Origin: CAVQJU01 sp963712905
GTDB taxonomy: Bacteria > Acidobacteriota > Vicinamibacteria > Vicinamibacterales > CAVVIG01
Reading direction: 5' to 3'
Assembly (NCBI GenBank): GCA_963712905.1
Contig: CAVQJU010000009.1
Span: forward strand, 62,001-126,000
Length of the DNA: 64,000 nucleotides
The notes beneath the pieces are model-generated. The model was given only the letters and a program-made list of their open reading frames with translations. It made no database searches and had not been told where the DNA came from. The position numbers and the translations under genes were made by a program. Below are positions 19,470-27,463 of this stretch, piece after piece; positions within the stretch are counted from its first letter, which is position 1, and the number at the start of each line of letters is the position of its first letter.

Positions 19470-20674
19470 ATGCACTCCTGCGCCAGCGGGCGCTGTGGCT
19501 GGCCTGGTCGGTGGTGCTTCTGGCGTCGCTCGCGGCCGTGGTGGTGCTGAACCGGCGTGCCTCGGCGGGCGCCGCGTCAGTCGTAGCGTCCGGCTCTGGC
19601 CGGACGGACAGCGTCGCCCGTTTCGGCTTCGCGCTCGACGAATCAGCGAAGCGGCTCGGCGTCGACGCGATGCACGAGGGCCCGACATTCGACGCGCAGC
19701 TCGAACACATCATGCCGCAGGTGGCGTCGGTGGGCGCCGCGGTGGCCGTTGCAGATTTCGATCGCGACGGCTGGCCGGACTTCTACGTCACAAACAGCGG
19801 CGAAGGCAGCCTGAACCACCTCTACCGGAACCAGGGCGACGGCACGTTCAAGGACGTCGCGGCCGCGATGGGCGTCGCCGACGTCAACCGGAACGGCACC
19901 GGTGTGTCGATGGGCGCCGTGTGGGGCGACTACGACAACGACGGCTTCGACGATCTCTTCCTCTACAAGTACGGCCGGCCGGAGCTCTTTCACAACGACG
20001 CCGGCCGCGGTTTCACGCCCGTGGGCGAGAAGGCCGGTCTCCCGCGCTGGGTGAACGCCAACGCCGCTGTCTGGTTCGACTACGACCGCGACGGCCGTCT
20101 CGATCTGTTCCTCGCCGGCTATTGGTCCGAAGACGTCGACCTCTGGCATCTGAAGACCACGCGCATCATGCCAGAGAGCTTCGAGTACGCTGAAAACGGC
20201 GGCCGCAAGTACTTGTTCCACAACCTCGGTGACGGAACATTCAACGAAGTCGCTCTGAAGCTTGGGTTGACCTCCCGGCGGTGGACGCTGGCCGCTGCCG
20301 CGGCAGACCTCTCCGGCACGGGCTATCCGGATCTGTTCCTGGCGAACGATTACGGCATCCCGCAGCTGTATCGCAACCAGGGCGGCAAGGGGTTCGTCGA
20401 AGCCGGGCGTGACGCGCGGGTCGCGCTGACTCCCAAGAGCGGGATGAACGCCGCGTTCGGCGACATCTTCAACGACGGCCGCCTGTCGATCTACAAGACG
20501 AACATCTCCGAGCCGGGCGTGCTCGTGCAGGCGAACGACCTCTGGGTCCCGAAAAAGGGAGCGCCGGTGAGTACGAAGACCTCGCGTCGAGCCTGGGCGT
20601 GGACCTCGGCGGCTGGAGCTGGGGCGCGCAGTTCGGCGATCTCAACAACGACGGCACGCTCGACCTGTACCTGA
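19466..20674 (+). CDS. CRTAC1 family (FG-GAP/ASPIC-UnbV) protein, N-terminal part of a frameshifted gene
   Basis: GTG 19466 overlaps the previous stop. It encodes a signal-anchor segment (LWLAWSVVLLASLAAVVVL) and then FG-GAP repeats (DFDRDGWPDFYVTNSG, GDYDNDGFDDLFLYKYG, DYDRDGRLDLFLAG). The frame is correct until VPKK near 20556; the last ~40 residues (after about 20557) are out of frame and Ala/Arg-rich nonsense. Restoring one A in the A5 tract 20552-20556 rejoins it to the second half at 20557 with PKKGSAGEYEDL. A REP is inserted in frame at residues 39-47. It belongs to the operon of TPR, MFS and RnfD-like genes and is probably exported. Confidence 0.7.
   Translation: MNALLRQRALWLAWSVVLLASLAAVVVLNRRASAGAASVVASGSGRTDSVARFGFALDESAKRLGVDAMHEGPTFDAQLEHIMPQVASVGAAVAVADFDRDGWPDFYVTNSGEGSLNHLYRNQGDGTFKDVAAAMGVADVNRNGTGVSMGAVWGDYDNDGFDDLFLYKYGRPELFHNDAGRGFTPVGEKAGLPRWVNANAAVWFDYDRDGRLDLFLAGYWSEDVDLWHLKTTRIMPESFEYAENGGRKYLFHNLGDGTFNEVALKLGLTSRRWTLAAAAADLSGTGYPDLFLANDYGIPQLYRNQGGKGFVEAGRDARVALTPKSGMNAAFGDIFNDGRLSIYKTNISEPGVLVQANDLWVPKKGAPVSTKTSRRAWAWTSAAGAGARSSAISTTTARSTCT
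19582..19606 (+). repeat. REP-like palindrome inside the CRTAC1 gene
   Basis: CGTAGC + GTCCGGC/GCCGGAC hairpin. It is read in frame as VASGSGRT in the linker directly after the signal anchor, before the first conserved segment (RFGFALDESAKRLGV). Confidence 0.75.
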
Positions 20675-21270
20675 CCAACGGCTACGTTTCGGCAGGGGAA
20701 CGCAGCAGCTACTGGTACGACTTCGCCGTAATCGCCACCGGGCACAGCGCCATCATCGGCGACGCGAAAAACTGGCCGGCCATGCGCGGCCGCAGCCTGT
20801 CGGGCTACCAGCGCAAGCGGGTGTGGATGAACGACGGCCTCGGCCGCTTCACCGACGTCGCCCAGGTCGTGGGCGTAACGGACACGTTCGACGGGCGCGC
20901 GGTAGCGCTCGCCGATCTGTCGAACACCGGCGCGCTGGATGTCATCGTCGCCAACCAGCGGGGCCCCTTGCTCGTGTACAAGAACCGCGTCCAGCCGGGC
21001 CGGCACTGGATCGCCTTCGACCTCGAGGGCCGCGCCAGCAACCGGAGCGCGATCGGCGCCCGCGTGGAACTGCGATGGGCCGGTCGCACGCAGGTGCAGG
21101 AGGTCAGCGGCGGGAGCGGCTTCAGCGCGCAGAACGACCGCCGGCTGCATTACGGCCTCGGCGCATCGACGTCCGTTGACCAGGTCGTGATTCGGTGGCC
21201 GTCCGGCAAACGTCAGACGATCGACAACCCCACGGTCGATGCGCTCACCCGCATCGTCGAACCCGAATGA
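20599..21270 (+). CDS. CRTAC1 family protein, C-terminal part of the same frameshifted gene
   Basis: This frame, coding from about 20557, carries the missing C-terminus: an FG-GAP repeat (FGDLNNDGTLDLYLTNGY) and then the ASPIC/UnbV domain with GRHWIAFDLEGRASNRSAIGARV, QVQEVSGGSGFSAQND and VDQVVIRWPSGKRQTIDNP, the end signature of CRTAC1 proteins. The GTG 20599 shown by an open-frame search is probably not a true start. The simplest reading is one ~600-residue protein broken by loss of a single A, either in the cell or in the assembly. The stop overlaps the ATG of the RnfD-like gene (ATGA), so the operon order is intact. Confidence 0.7.
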   Translation: MDLGGWSWGAQFGDLNNDGTLDLYLTNGYVSAGERSSYWYDFAVIATGHSAIIGDAKNWPAMRGRSLSGYQRKRVWMNDGLGRFTDVAQVVGVTDTFDGRAVALADLSNTGALDVIVANQRGPLLVYKNRVQPGRHWIAFDLEGRASNRSAIGARVELRWAGRTQVQEVSGGSGFSAQNDRRLHYGLGASTSVDQVVIRWPSGKRQTIDNPTVDALTRIVEPE

Positions 21271-22082
21271 CGAAGCGATTCACGTTCGACAACCGCTTCC
21301 TCGGGCCGATCCTCATCACGGGGATCCTGATCGCTGCCCACCTGTCGTTCGGCATCCTCGAGGGCTATTCGCGAACCGGGCTCGCTATTGCCGTGGCGAT
21401 TGTCGCCGAACTCGTGCTCGGGCGGCTGACGTACGGGCGGTTCCCGCACCTCGCCAGCGCCTACATCACGGGCATCAGCGTCGGCATCCTGGTGCGTTCG
21501 CCCTTTCTGTGGGCGTATGCGCTCGCGAGCCTGATTTCAATCGTGTCGAAGTACGTGCTGAGGTACAAGGGCCGGCATCTCTGGAACCCGTCGAACTTCG
21601 GCGTGAGCGCCGAGCTGTTTCTGGCGCCTGCGACGGTCTCGCTGCTCAGCATCCAGTGGGGCAACACCCTGTGGCCCATGGTGGTCATCTGGGTGCTCGG
21701 CGCCGTGATCGTGTGGCGGGTCGGCCGCCTGCACATCAGCGCAACGTACGTTGCATCGTTCCTGCTGTTCTCGGTCGTTCGGAGCGCGGTAACGGGCAAC
21801 CCCTGGCTCGCGAGCGTGGCGCCGATCACCGGGCCGATGTATCAGCTGTTCATCTTCTTCATGGTGACCGATCCGAAGACCACCGTCGGCCCGCGATGGG
21901 CGCAGCTCGTCGTCGTGTTCATCGTGGCGTTTGTCGAGATGCTGCTGCGGCTGGCCGAGGTCGTGTACGCGCCGTTCTACGCCCTGTTTCTGGTCGGCCC
22001 CGTTTCGCTGTTCATCGAGTCGCTTCTTGCGGCGAAACCGCAGCGCTCGAGCAGCGCGACGAGCTCTCCCGCCGTCGCCTGA
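21267..22082 (+). CDS. RnfD/NqrB-like integral membrane protein
   Basis: ATG 21267 overlaps the preceding stop. The 271-residue product has about eight hydrophobic segments. Its motif HLWNPSNFGV resembles the NPSNFG-like region of RnfD/NqrB proteins (the flavin-bearing subunits of ion-pumping redox complexes), and the final segments carry VTDPKTTVGPRWAQ. The other Rnf subunits are absent nearby, so it is not part of a standard Rnf complex. Rnf-D-like proteins encoded beside CRTAC1 genes are a known pairing in environmental genomes. The last 106 nt overlap the 3' end of the convergent FAD-oxidoreductase gene. Function beyond membrane redox is inference. Confidence 0.7.
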   Translation: MTKRFTFDNRFLGPILITGILIAAHLSFGILEGYSRTGLAIAVAIVAELVLGRLTYGRFPHLASAYITGISVGILVRSPFLWAYALASLISIVSKYVLRYKGRHLWNPSNFGVSAELFLAPATVSLLSIQWGNTLWPMVVIWVLGAVIVWRVGRLHISATYVASFLLFSVVRSAVTGNPWLASVAPITGPMYQLFIFFMVTDPKTTVGPRWAQLVVVFIVAFVEMLLRLAEVVYAPFYALFLVGPVSLFIESLLAAKPQRSSSATSSPAVA

Positions 22083-23572
22083 AGCTTCGACGCGTTCGCG
22101 AACAGATCCCCGGCGAGAACCGGATACCAGTCCCGGCGCGACGGGTCGCGCAGGCCAGCGACATCGAACGGCGCGATGGCCCGATCGATCCGGCCGAGGA
22201 GCGCCTCTCGCAAGGGCCCGCCGGGAGTGGCGGCGGCCGCCGCCGCGCAGGCGAGCAACTCCGGGCCAAAGTCAGGATGGGCTGACAGCAGGAAGCCGGG
22301 CGCAAGATCCGGACGTCCGAGCCGCCGCGCGGTTTCCGCGTAGCTTGCCGCGGCGAAGTAGAGAAGCGTCAGTCGCTTGAACAGCGGGATGTCGCTCATG
22401 TTCGCGTAGAGGGCGGCGACGAGCTGCTCGGTCGCGTCCAGTTCGTCGAGTGTCGTGCGCTCGTAGCGGCCAAGGGCGGCGGCCCGTTCCGCGCCTGGCG
22501 ACGTGTGCTCGATCAGCTCGAGCAGGCGCCCGATGCCGAGCAGCGTGAGCGGGAAGCCCGTGGACAGCAGCGGGTCGATGACCCCCGCCGCTGACGGCAG
22601 CAGCGCCCATTTCGCGCCGCACACGCGTCTCGTGCGGAACGCGATCCGCGGCGCGTGGATCCACGGGAGGACCGCGCGAGCCTGGCCGAATTGCTCGCGG
22701 ACCGTTGGAAGCATCGCGAGCAGGCGATCCCAGGCCGGAGCGCCATCCGCGGCGCCCAGACTGGCGGCGACAGGATCGGTCAGCGCGGCGCCCGCGCTCG
22801 TGATGCCGTTCGAGAAGCGCAGCACCCAGATCCACCCGCCCGGAAACACGTGGTGCAGCGCTGCGAGATCCGGCGGATACGGCGCACCATCGGATCTCAC
22901 GAGATCCTCCCACCGCCCGACGCGCTCGAAGTGCGTGTACAGCCCTTGAGTGGGCGGCAGCCAGGTGAGCGGCGGCGCTTCGAGACCGAGCGCCCGCACG
23001 AGGAATCCGCGAGGGCCGCTCGCGTCGACGACAAACGACGCGTCGATGCGGACGGGCTGCCCGCGCCGGGTGCCGTGGAGTCGCGCGCCATCGCCGTCGA
23101 GATCGACGCCGGTGAGCTCGGTCTCGTCGAGGTGCACCGCGCCGGATTCCTCCGCCTCGCGGACAAGGTTGTGGTCGAAGTCGGGCCGGTACCAGTGCGT
23201 GTCGCCGATGTCATCGTGCGGACTCGCCGCCATGAGCAGCTGCCTCGCATGCTCGCCATCGTCCGCAAACGGCTCGCCGAGGCGGTGGAAATAGAAGGAG
23301 AACCCGCGCTTGAGGCCGCCGCCGACGTCCGGACGCGCGCGCTGCCACGTGCCCCACTTCGAGAACACGCCGACGCGCGGCAGGTCGTAGCGCGCGGCGA
23401 GCTCCTCGATCAGCAGGTTGGCCAGCGGCGTGGACGATTCGCCGATGGCAAAGCGGGGATGACGCCCGCGCTCGACCATCACCACGCGCTTCCCGCACGC
23501 CCGCAGGCACAGCGCCGTCAGCGAGCCGGCGAAACCGGACCCGACGACGGCGACGTCGGCGTCAATTTGCAT
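21977..23572 (-). CDS. FAD-dependent oxidoreductase, tryptophan-halogenase-like
   Basis: The 531-residue flavoprotein has an N-terminal dinucleotide fold (DVAVVGSGFAGS, residues 6-17, then VVMVERG) and the GESSTPL segment, the counterpart of the GEST motif in flavin-dependent halogenases. FVVDASGPRGFLVRALGL follows, with a GWIWVLRF region where true halogenases have WxWxIP; the IP is missing here. A halogenation role is therefore doubtful, and dehydrogenase or monooxygenase chemistry is equally possible. The start ATG overlaps the radical SAM gene by 11 nt, implying a two-gene operon. The 3' end overlaps the convergent RnfD-like gene by 106 nt, both frames looking coding. Confidence 0.75.
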   Translation of the reverse strand: MQIDADVAVVGSGFAGSLTALCLRACGKRVVMVERGRHPRFAIGESSTPLANLLIEELAARYDLPRVGVFSKWGTWQRARPDVGGGLKRGFSFYFHRLGEPFADDGEHARQLLMAASPHDDIGDTHWYRPDFDHNLVREAEESGAVHLDETELTGVDLDGDGARLHGTRRGQPVRIDASFVVDASGPRGFLVRALGLEAPPLTWLPPTQGLYTHFERVGRWEDLVRSDGAPYPPDLAALHHVFPGGWIWVLRFSNGITSAGAALTDPVAASLGAADGAPAWDRLLAMLPTVREQFGQARAVLPWIHAPRIAFRTRRVCGAKWALLPSAAGVIDPLLSTGFPLTLLGIGRLLELIEHTSPGAERAAALGRYERTTLDELDATEQLVAALYANMSDIPLFKRLTLLYFAAASYAETARRLGRPDLAPGFLLSAHPDFGPELLACAAAAAATPGGPLREALLGRIDRAIAPFDVAGLRDPSRRDWYPVLAGDLFANASKLQATAGELVALLERCGFAARSDSMNSETGPTRNRA

Positions 23573-24464
23573 GGGCCCAGGGGTCGAGCAGGATTCTGGG
23601 GGCTGGGGGCCTGGGGCCGGGGCTCGGACTGGCGGATCGTGCCAGTACCAGCTTCATGCTTCGGTCGACGTCTTCCGGCGTCGGCGGCTGAAACAGCTTC
23701 TGCGCGGTGAGCGCCTCCATCGTGCCGTTGCCGGCTCGCGCCGGGATCAGCGAGATGACGGCGGCTCCGCAGGCTTCGGCGAACGCGACGGACTTGAGCA
23801 GCCACGCGTCCTGCTCGGCAGCGGGCACAAACGGCGGGCCGATGAGCACGAAGACGCGGACGGACACGTTGCGGCGTCGCAGATCGTCGGCTGCCCGTGC
23901 GAAGTCGTCGAGGGTCATGCGCTTGTTGAGCGCGTCGAGCGCAGCCGGATGCGCGGTCTCGAGGCCCATGGCCACCTCGAGGCGCGTGCCGCCGAGCGCG
24001 TTGAGGAACCGGTCGACTCGGGCGCCGATAAGCGATGGATGCGACTCGACGATCACCTGATCGATGTCGCCGAGTTGCGCGCCGATCGCGCCGTAATCGC
24101 TCTCGGGCACGGCCCGGGGATCGAAGAAGTTCGACGCGTTGTAGAGTTTCAGCCGCGAGATCTGCTCGCCGCGATCCCGCCACGCTCGCAGCGCCGCCTC
24201 GACTTGTGCCGGGATGGCCCCGGCGGGCGTATCGTCGCGGGTCGTGAAGCGCCAGAGGTCGCACATCGCGCAGCGCCAGGGACACTCGCGGCCCGTGAGG
24301 AAGATGGTCCCGACGCGCGCGACGCCGCCCCGCTCCGTGGGTTCGTCTTCGATCGCCAGATCCTGGAACTGCCACGGATCGTGCTGCGGCCGTGGACCTC
24401 GAAGATCGATGATGAAGCGGTCGCGCGCCGCCGGCGCTTCCGGGTACGCGGTCAGATAGTGCAT
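23562..24464 (-). CDS. Radical SAM protein
   Basis: The 300-residue protein has the radical SAM cluster motif as CPWRCAMC (CxxxCxxC) in TGRECPWRCAMCDLWRF. This context (TGRECPWRC-FCDLWR) recalls Elp3/RaSEA-like and other tRNA- or peptide-modifying radical SAM enzymes. LYNASNFFDPRAVP and EVAMGLETAHPAALDALNKRMT are conserved neighbouring blocks. No extra cluster domain is visible at the C-terminus, which ends in a Pro/Ser-rich tail encoded by a G-rich short-word repeat (23590-23633). It is coupled to the FAD enzyme and divergent from the membrane protein/polyferredoxin operon. The substrate is unknown. Confidence 0.75.
   Translation of the reverse strand: MHYLTAYPEAPAARDRFIIDLRGPRPQHDPWQFQDLAIEDEPTERGGVARVGTIFLTGRECPWRCAMCDLWRFTTRDDTPAGAIPAQVEAALRAWRDRGEQISRLKLYNASNFFDPRAVPESDYGAIGAQLGDIDQVIVESHPSLIGARVDRFLNALGGTRLEVAMGLETAHPAALDALNKRMTLDDFARAADDLRRRNVSVRVFVLIGPPFVPAAEQDAWLLKSVAFAEACGAAVISLIPARAGNGTMEALTAQKLFQPPTPEDVDRSMKLVLARSASPSPGPRPPAPRILLDPWAHAN
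23590..23633. repeat. 7-nt G-rich word repeat (GGGGCTG type) within the radical SAM 3' end
   Basis: Tandem variants of GGGGCTG/GGGGCCT on the plus strand. The minus-strand radical SAM frame reads through it as SPSPGPRPPAP. The same word type occurs at 39904 and 40990. Confidence 0.65.
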
Positions 24465-24497
24465 TTATACGATGGCCGGGGCCGGCCAGACTCGCCC

Positions 24498-24503
24498 TAT
24501 ACT
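24498..24503 (+). promoter_or_regulatory. -10 element TATACT of a probable leaderless promoter
   Basis: TATACT ends exactly 7 nt before ATG 24511, identical in hexamer and spacing to 8274. There is no Shine-Dalgarno between it and the ATG. The whole divergent gap is only 46 bp. Confidence 0.55.
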
Positions 24504-24510
24504 AGTGCAC

Positions 24511-25095
24511 ATGTACGCCGCCCATGCCGGGGCGCTCCAGAGCGAACGCGGCACGACGTTCGTCGAGCGCCTCAATGGCCCGTATCACGAACTGGCCCTG
24601 CGAACCTTCATGGTCATCGTGCTCGCGCACTGGGCCGAGCACCTGTTCCAGGCGTTCCAGATCTATGCGCTGGGATGGCCGGTGCCGGACGCGCGCGGCC
24701 TGCTCGGCCTCTACTATCCCTGGCTGATCAAGTCCGAAACGCTGCATTACGTCTACGCGCTCGTGATGCTGGCGGGGCTGTGGCTGTTCCGGCCCGGGTT
24801 CACCGGAGCACGAGACCGCCAGTGGTGGACGCTCGCGCTCGGGATCCAGTTCTTCCATCACATCGAGCACTTCCTGCTCCTCGTCCAGGCCACGAGCGGC
24901 CACAACCTGCTCGGCCGTCCCGTGCCGACGAGCATCATCCAGCTGTGGGTGCCTCGCGTCGAGCTGCACCTGTTCTACAACACCATCGTGTTCATCCCGA
25001 TGATCATCGGGATGTATTACCACCTGTTTCCGCCGGCCGAAGAATCCCCGAAGTTTCAGTGCACGTGCGCGTGGCACCGGGGGGTCGCCGCATAG
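24511..25095 (+). CDS. Histidine-rich integral membrane protein of unknown function
   Basis: A 194-residue protein with about five hydrophobic segments that I do not recognise as a named family. Histidines are concentrated in or near the membrane helices: HWAEHLFQ, FFHHIEHFLLL, ELHLFYN and MYYHLF. Such paired His are compatible with heme b or metal ligation. A CTCAW pair of cysteines lies near the C-terminus. It is the first gene after a leaderless-type promoter and its 3' end overlaps the start of the polyferredoxin gene. A role as the membrane partner of that iron-sulfur protein is a reasonable inference. ATG 24511 is chosen from the -10 spacing. Confidence 0.6.
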   Translation: MYAAHAGALQSERGTTFVERLNGPYHELALRTFMVIVLAHWAEHLFQAFQIYALGWPVPDARGLLGLYYPWLIKSETLHYVYALVMLAGLWLFRPGFTGARDRQWWTLALGIQFFHHIEHFLLLVQATSGHNLLGRPVPTSIIQLWVPRVELHLFYNTIVFIPMIIGMYYHLFPPAEESPKFQCTCAWHRGVAA

Positions 25096-26516
25096 ACGTT
25101 CTCTCGTGGCCGGGTGTCGGACGCTTTCTCCGGTGGCGTCACGCCCGAACCGCGATGCAGCTGGTTCTGCTGCTCCTGGCCCTGGCCGTCGTCGCTGACG
25201 GCCTCCTCGGCGCCCGTACAGATCCCACACAACTCGCCACCGTCCTCACGTGGGTGCACTACCGCGGCCTGCTGGTGATCGCGCTGCTCGCGGCGGGGAA
25301 CCTGTTCTGCGCCGGCTGTCCGTTCGTGCTCGTGCGCGACGCCGGCCGGCGGGTCAGGCAGCCCTGGCTGGTTTTTCCTCGCTGGCTGCGCACCAAATGG
25401 ATCGGCGTCGCGCTGTTTGTGGCGGTCCTGTTCTGCTACGAGCTGTTCGATCTCTGGGCCCTGCCGGGCGCGACGGCGTACCTGGTAATCACATACTTCG
25501 CGTCCGCCCTTGTCGTGGACACCGTCTTTACGGGCGCCTCCTTCTGCAAGTATCTCTGCCCGATCGGCCAGTTCAATTTCGTCGCCTCGACGATGTCGCC
25601 GCTTGAGCTGCGAGTGAAGGATACCGGCACGTGCCGCACATGCCGGACGGCGGACTGCATCAAGGGACGGCGCGCGCCTGAGGCGCCCGAGGTCGTGCTG
25701 GCGCGTGGCTGCGAGCTGCGGCTGTTCCTGCCGTTGAAGGTCGGCAACATGGACTGCACGTTGTGCCTCGATTGCGTGCACGCCTGCCCGCACGACAACA
25801 TCGCGCTGGCCGGCCGCGTGCCGGGCGCCGAGCTGGCGGACAGCGGCCGCCGGTCCGGGATTGGGCGATTCGCGCAACGCCGGGACATCGCGGCACTGGT
25901 CGTGGTGTTCACATTCGGGAGCCTGTTGAACGCGTTCGGCATGACCGGGGCCGGTCGCGACGTCGAGGCGTGGTTCTCGAGCGCGCTCGGTGGCGTCACG
26001 GAAGGCCCGGCGCTCGCCGCGCTGTTCGCCGCCGTGCTGCTCGTCGCGCCGTTCGTGCTGCTCGGATCCGCGGCAGCCGTCACCAGAGCCCTGACCGCCG
26101 ATCGGCAGCGCTCCGTGGCCGAAATCGCCGTCAACTTTTCGTACGCGCTCGTGCCGTTCGGCTTCGGGATGTGGCTGGCCCACTACGGATTCCATTTCCT
26201 GACGGGCGCGTTCGTCATTGTTCCGGTGACGCAGCGTGCCGTCGCCCTCGTGTTCGACTCGCCGGTGCTGGGCGATCCGCTGTGGAAGCTGACGGGCATG
26301 CGGCCCGGTTCCGTGTTTCCGATTCAGGGCGGCTTGGTGCTGCTCGGCTCGATGGGGTCGTTTGCCGCCTCGTTCCGCTTCGCCGAGCGCGACTACCTGG
26401 CGCGTGCGGCCCGGGCGGCGGCGCCGTGGGCGCTCCTCGTGGCGGTCCTTACGGCGCTCGCGCTGTGGATGCTGGCGCAGCCCATGGACATGCGCGGCCT
26501 GGGATTCGCTGGATGA
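25059..26516 (+). CDS. Membrane polyferredoxin (NapH/CcoG/NosR-like 4Fe-4S protein)
   Basis: The ~485-residue membrane protein is read from GTG 25059 (25065 and 25071 are alternatives), inside the end of the previous gene. The early helices carry NLFCAGCPFVLVRDAGRR. The conserved SFCKYLCPIGQFNF (Cys163 onward) is typical of NapH/NosR-type membrane ferredoxins, and a CRTCRTADC cluster follows. A classical 4Fe-4S motif CTLCLDCVHACP has cysteines at residues 233, 236, 239 and 243. The second half has about five more helices with HYGFHF. It should pass electrons across or along the inner membrane. The gene overlaps its neighbours on both sides, indicating an operon. Confidence 0.8.
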   Translation: MHVRVAPGGRRIDVLSWPGVGRFLRWRHARTAMQLVLLLLALAVVADGLLGARTDPTQLATVLTWVHYRGLLVIALLAAGNLFCAGCPFVLVRDAGRRVRQPWLVFPRWLRTKWIGVALFVAVLFCYELFDLWALPGATAYLVITYFASALVVDTVFTGASFCKYLCPIGQFNFVASTMSPLELRVKDTGTCRTCRTADCIKGRRAPEAPEVVLARGCELRLFLPLKVGNMDCTLCLDCVHACPHDNIALAGRVPGAELADSGRRSGIGRFAQRRDIAALVVVFTFGSLLNAFGMTGAGRDVEAWFSSALGGVTEGPALAALFAAVLLVAPFVLLGSAAAVTRALTADRQRSVAEIAVNFSYALVPFGFGMWLAHYGFHFLTGAFVIVPVTQRAVALVFDSPVLGDPLWKLTGMRPGSVFPIQGGLVLLGSMGSFAASFRFAERDYLARAARAAAPWALLVAVLTALALWMLAQPMDMRGLGFAG

Positions 26517-26550
26517 TCACGCAGCACGCTGGGATCGTGACCACGGACGG

Positions 26551-26630
26551 AGCCACAGAGACACAGAGGCCACAGGGGGTTCTTTCTGAAGAGAGCAGCC
26601 TCTGTGATCTCGGTGCCTCCGTGGCTACGT
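26551..26630. repeat. CACAGAG inverted short-word repeat (element B)
   Basis: The left arm 26551-26579 (CCACAGAGACACAGAGG...) and the right arm 26598-26630 (CCTCTGTG...GTGCCTCCGTGGCTACGT) flank a spacer TTCTTTCTGAAGAGAGC that resembles the spacer of element A at 1545-1571. It lies in the non-coding stretch between the polyferredoxin and the next gene. Confidence 0.8.
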
Positions 26631-26713
26631 CCGTCGACAGCGACCGCAGCGGTTCAGTCGGCGTGGATCGCAGGCGGGTGCGGTGGCACGGCGCGAAGAC
26701 GATCACGTGCGGG

Positions 26714-26943
26714 GCCACAGAGGCACAGAGGCACAGAGAAACGTACGGCGTGGCAGAGGGCTATGAGGACGATTCGACGCGGCGCCGCGAAGCGGCGACT
26801 GCCGGCCGGGAAGACGCACACGTGAGCCTCGTAGAAACCCGGTCCTTGCTCACCTGTGCGTCTTCCCAGCCGGCAACCCGGCCTGCTCCGCAGGCCCGCC
26901 CGCGTCGAATCCTCCGTGTCTCTGTGCCTCTGTGGCTACGTAC
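26714..26943. repeat. 230-bp nested palindrome with CACAGAG outer arms (element C)
   Basis: Three nested inverted repeats are visible. The outer CCACAGAGGCACAGAGG / CCTCTGTGGC arms are at 26714-26739 and 26911-26943. The middle GATTCGACGCG / CGCGTCGAATC pair is at 26771 and 26900. The inner 28-bp arms, 26800-26827 and 26848-26875, match at 26 of 28 positions around a 20-nt loop. The whole can fold as one long hairpin in DNA or RNA. The right outer arm carries the GTG start and first codons of the following gene. Confidence 0.85.
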
Positions 26944-27463
26944 GCTCATCGTGATAACAGCGGCTCAGGCTGTCGCGTCCGCCCATAGCGGGCCGCCGTT
27001 CCCGATCCTGTCGGATCAGATCGCCGGCGCGTATCGCATCTCGATCTGGGCCGACCCTGATGCGACCGACGATGGGTCGGCGGCGGGCCAGTTCTGGGTG
27101 ATGCTGCAGCCCGCCAGGCCGGATGCGGGGCCGGCGATTCCCGCCGGCACGCGGGTCGTGGTGGCGATCAGACCGCTCGATCGGGCAGCCGCGGCACAGT
27201 CGGGACGCGCCGCGCCCGTCAACGCCGATCCTGCGCGGCAATTTGTCGCGCTCCTCATGGATCACGAAGGCCCGTTCGGCGTGCGCGTGACCGTCGACGG
27301 CCCGCTCGGCGCGGCCGACGTGCAGGCGTCCACCGACGCCACCTACGATCTGCGCCCGCGGCCGATCCTGCTCGTCCTGTTCGTCCTGCCGTTCGTGCTC
27401 GTGGGCTTCGTCTGGGGAAAACTGCTCATCCGGCGTAGAATGCAGCGACCAGGAGGTCGATGA
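26924..27463 (+). CDS. Secreted, C-terminally membrane-anchored protein of the polyferredoxin operon
   Basis: GTG 26924 yields MPLWLR, a hydrophobic core (TLIVITAAQAVA) and cleavage near ASA/HSG. The mature domain (GPPFPILSDQIAGAYRISIWADPDATDDGSAAGQFWVMLQP) is beta-rich and exported. A C-terminal helix (PILLVLFVLPFVLVGFVWGKLL) with Arg-rich end anchors it, an outline recalling FixH-type accessory proteins, though I see no clear homology. An in-frame ATG at 26513 overlaps the polyferredoxin stop, but it would add ~137 residues encoded mostly by repeats B and C. I therefore prefer 26924. The last base of the stop is the first base of the microprotein ATG. Confidence 0.65.
   Translation: MPLWLRTLIVITAAQAVASAHSGPPFPILSDQIAGAYRISIWADPDATDDGSAAGQFWVMLQPARPDAGPAIPAGTRVVVAIRPLDRAAAAQSGRAAPVNADPARQFVALLMDHEGPFGVRVTVDGPLGAADVQASTDATYDLRPRPILLVLFVLPFVLVGFVWGKLLIRRRMQRPGGR

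Noticed and set aside
21977..23572. Calling the FAD enzyme a true tryptophan halogenase
   Set aside because: The GEST-like motif is present, but the WxWxIP signature is not (GWIWVLRF). Only a family-level name is justified.
26513..26923. N-terminal extension of the 26924 gene from ATG 26513
   Set aside because: It would be encoded mostly by two CACAGAG elements and puts the signal peptide ~137 residues inside. I kept the short start, although the ATGA overlap with the polyferredoxin is noted.
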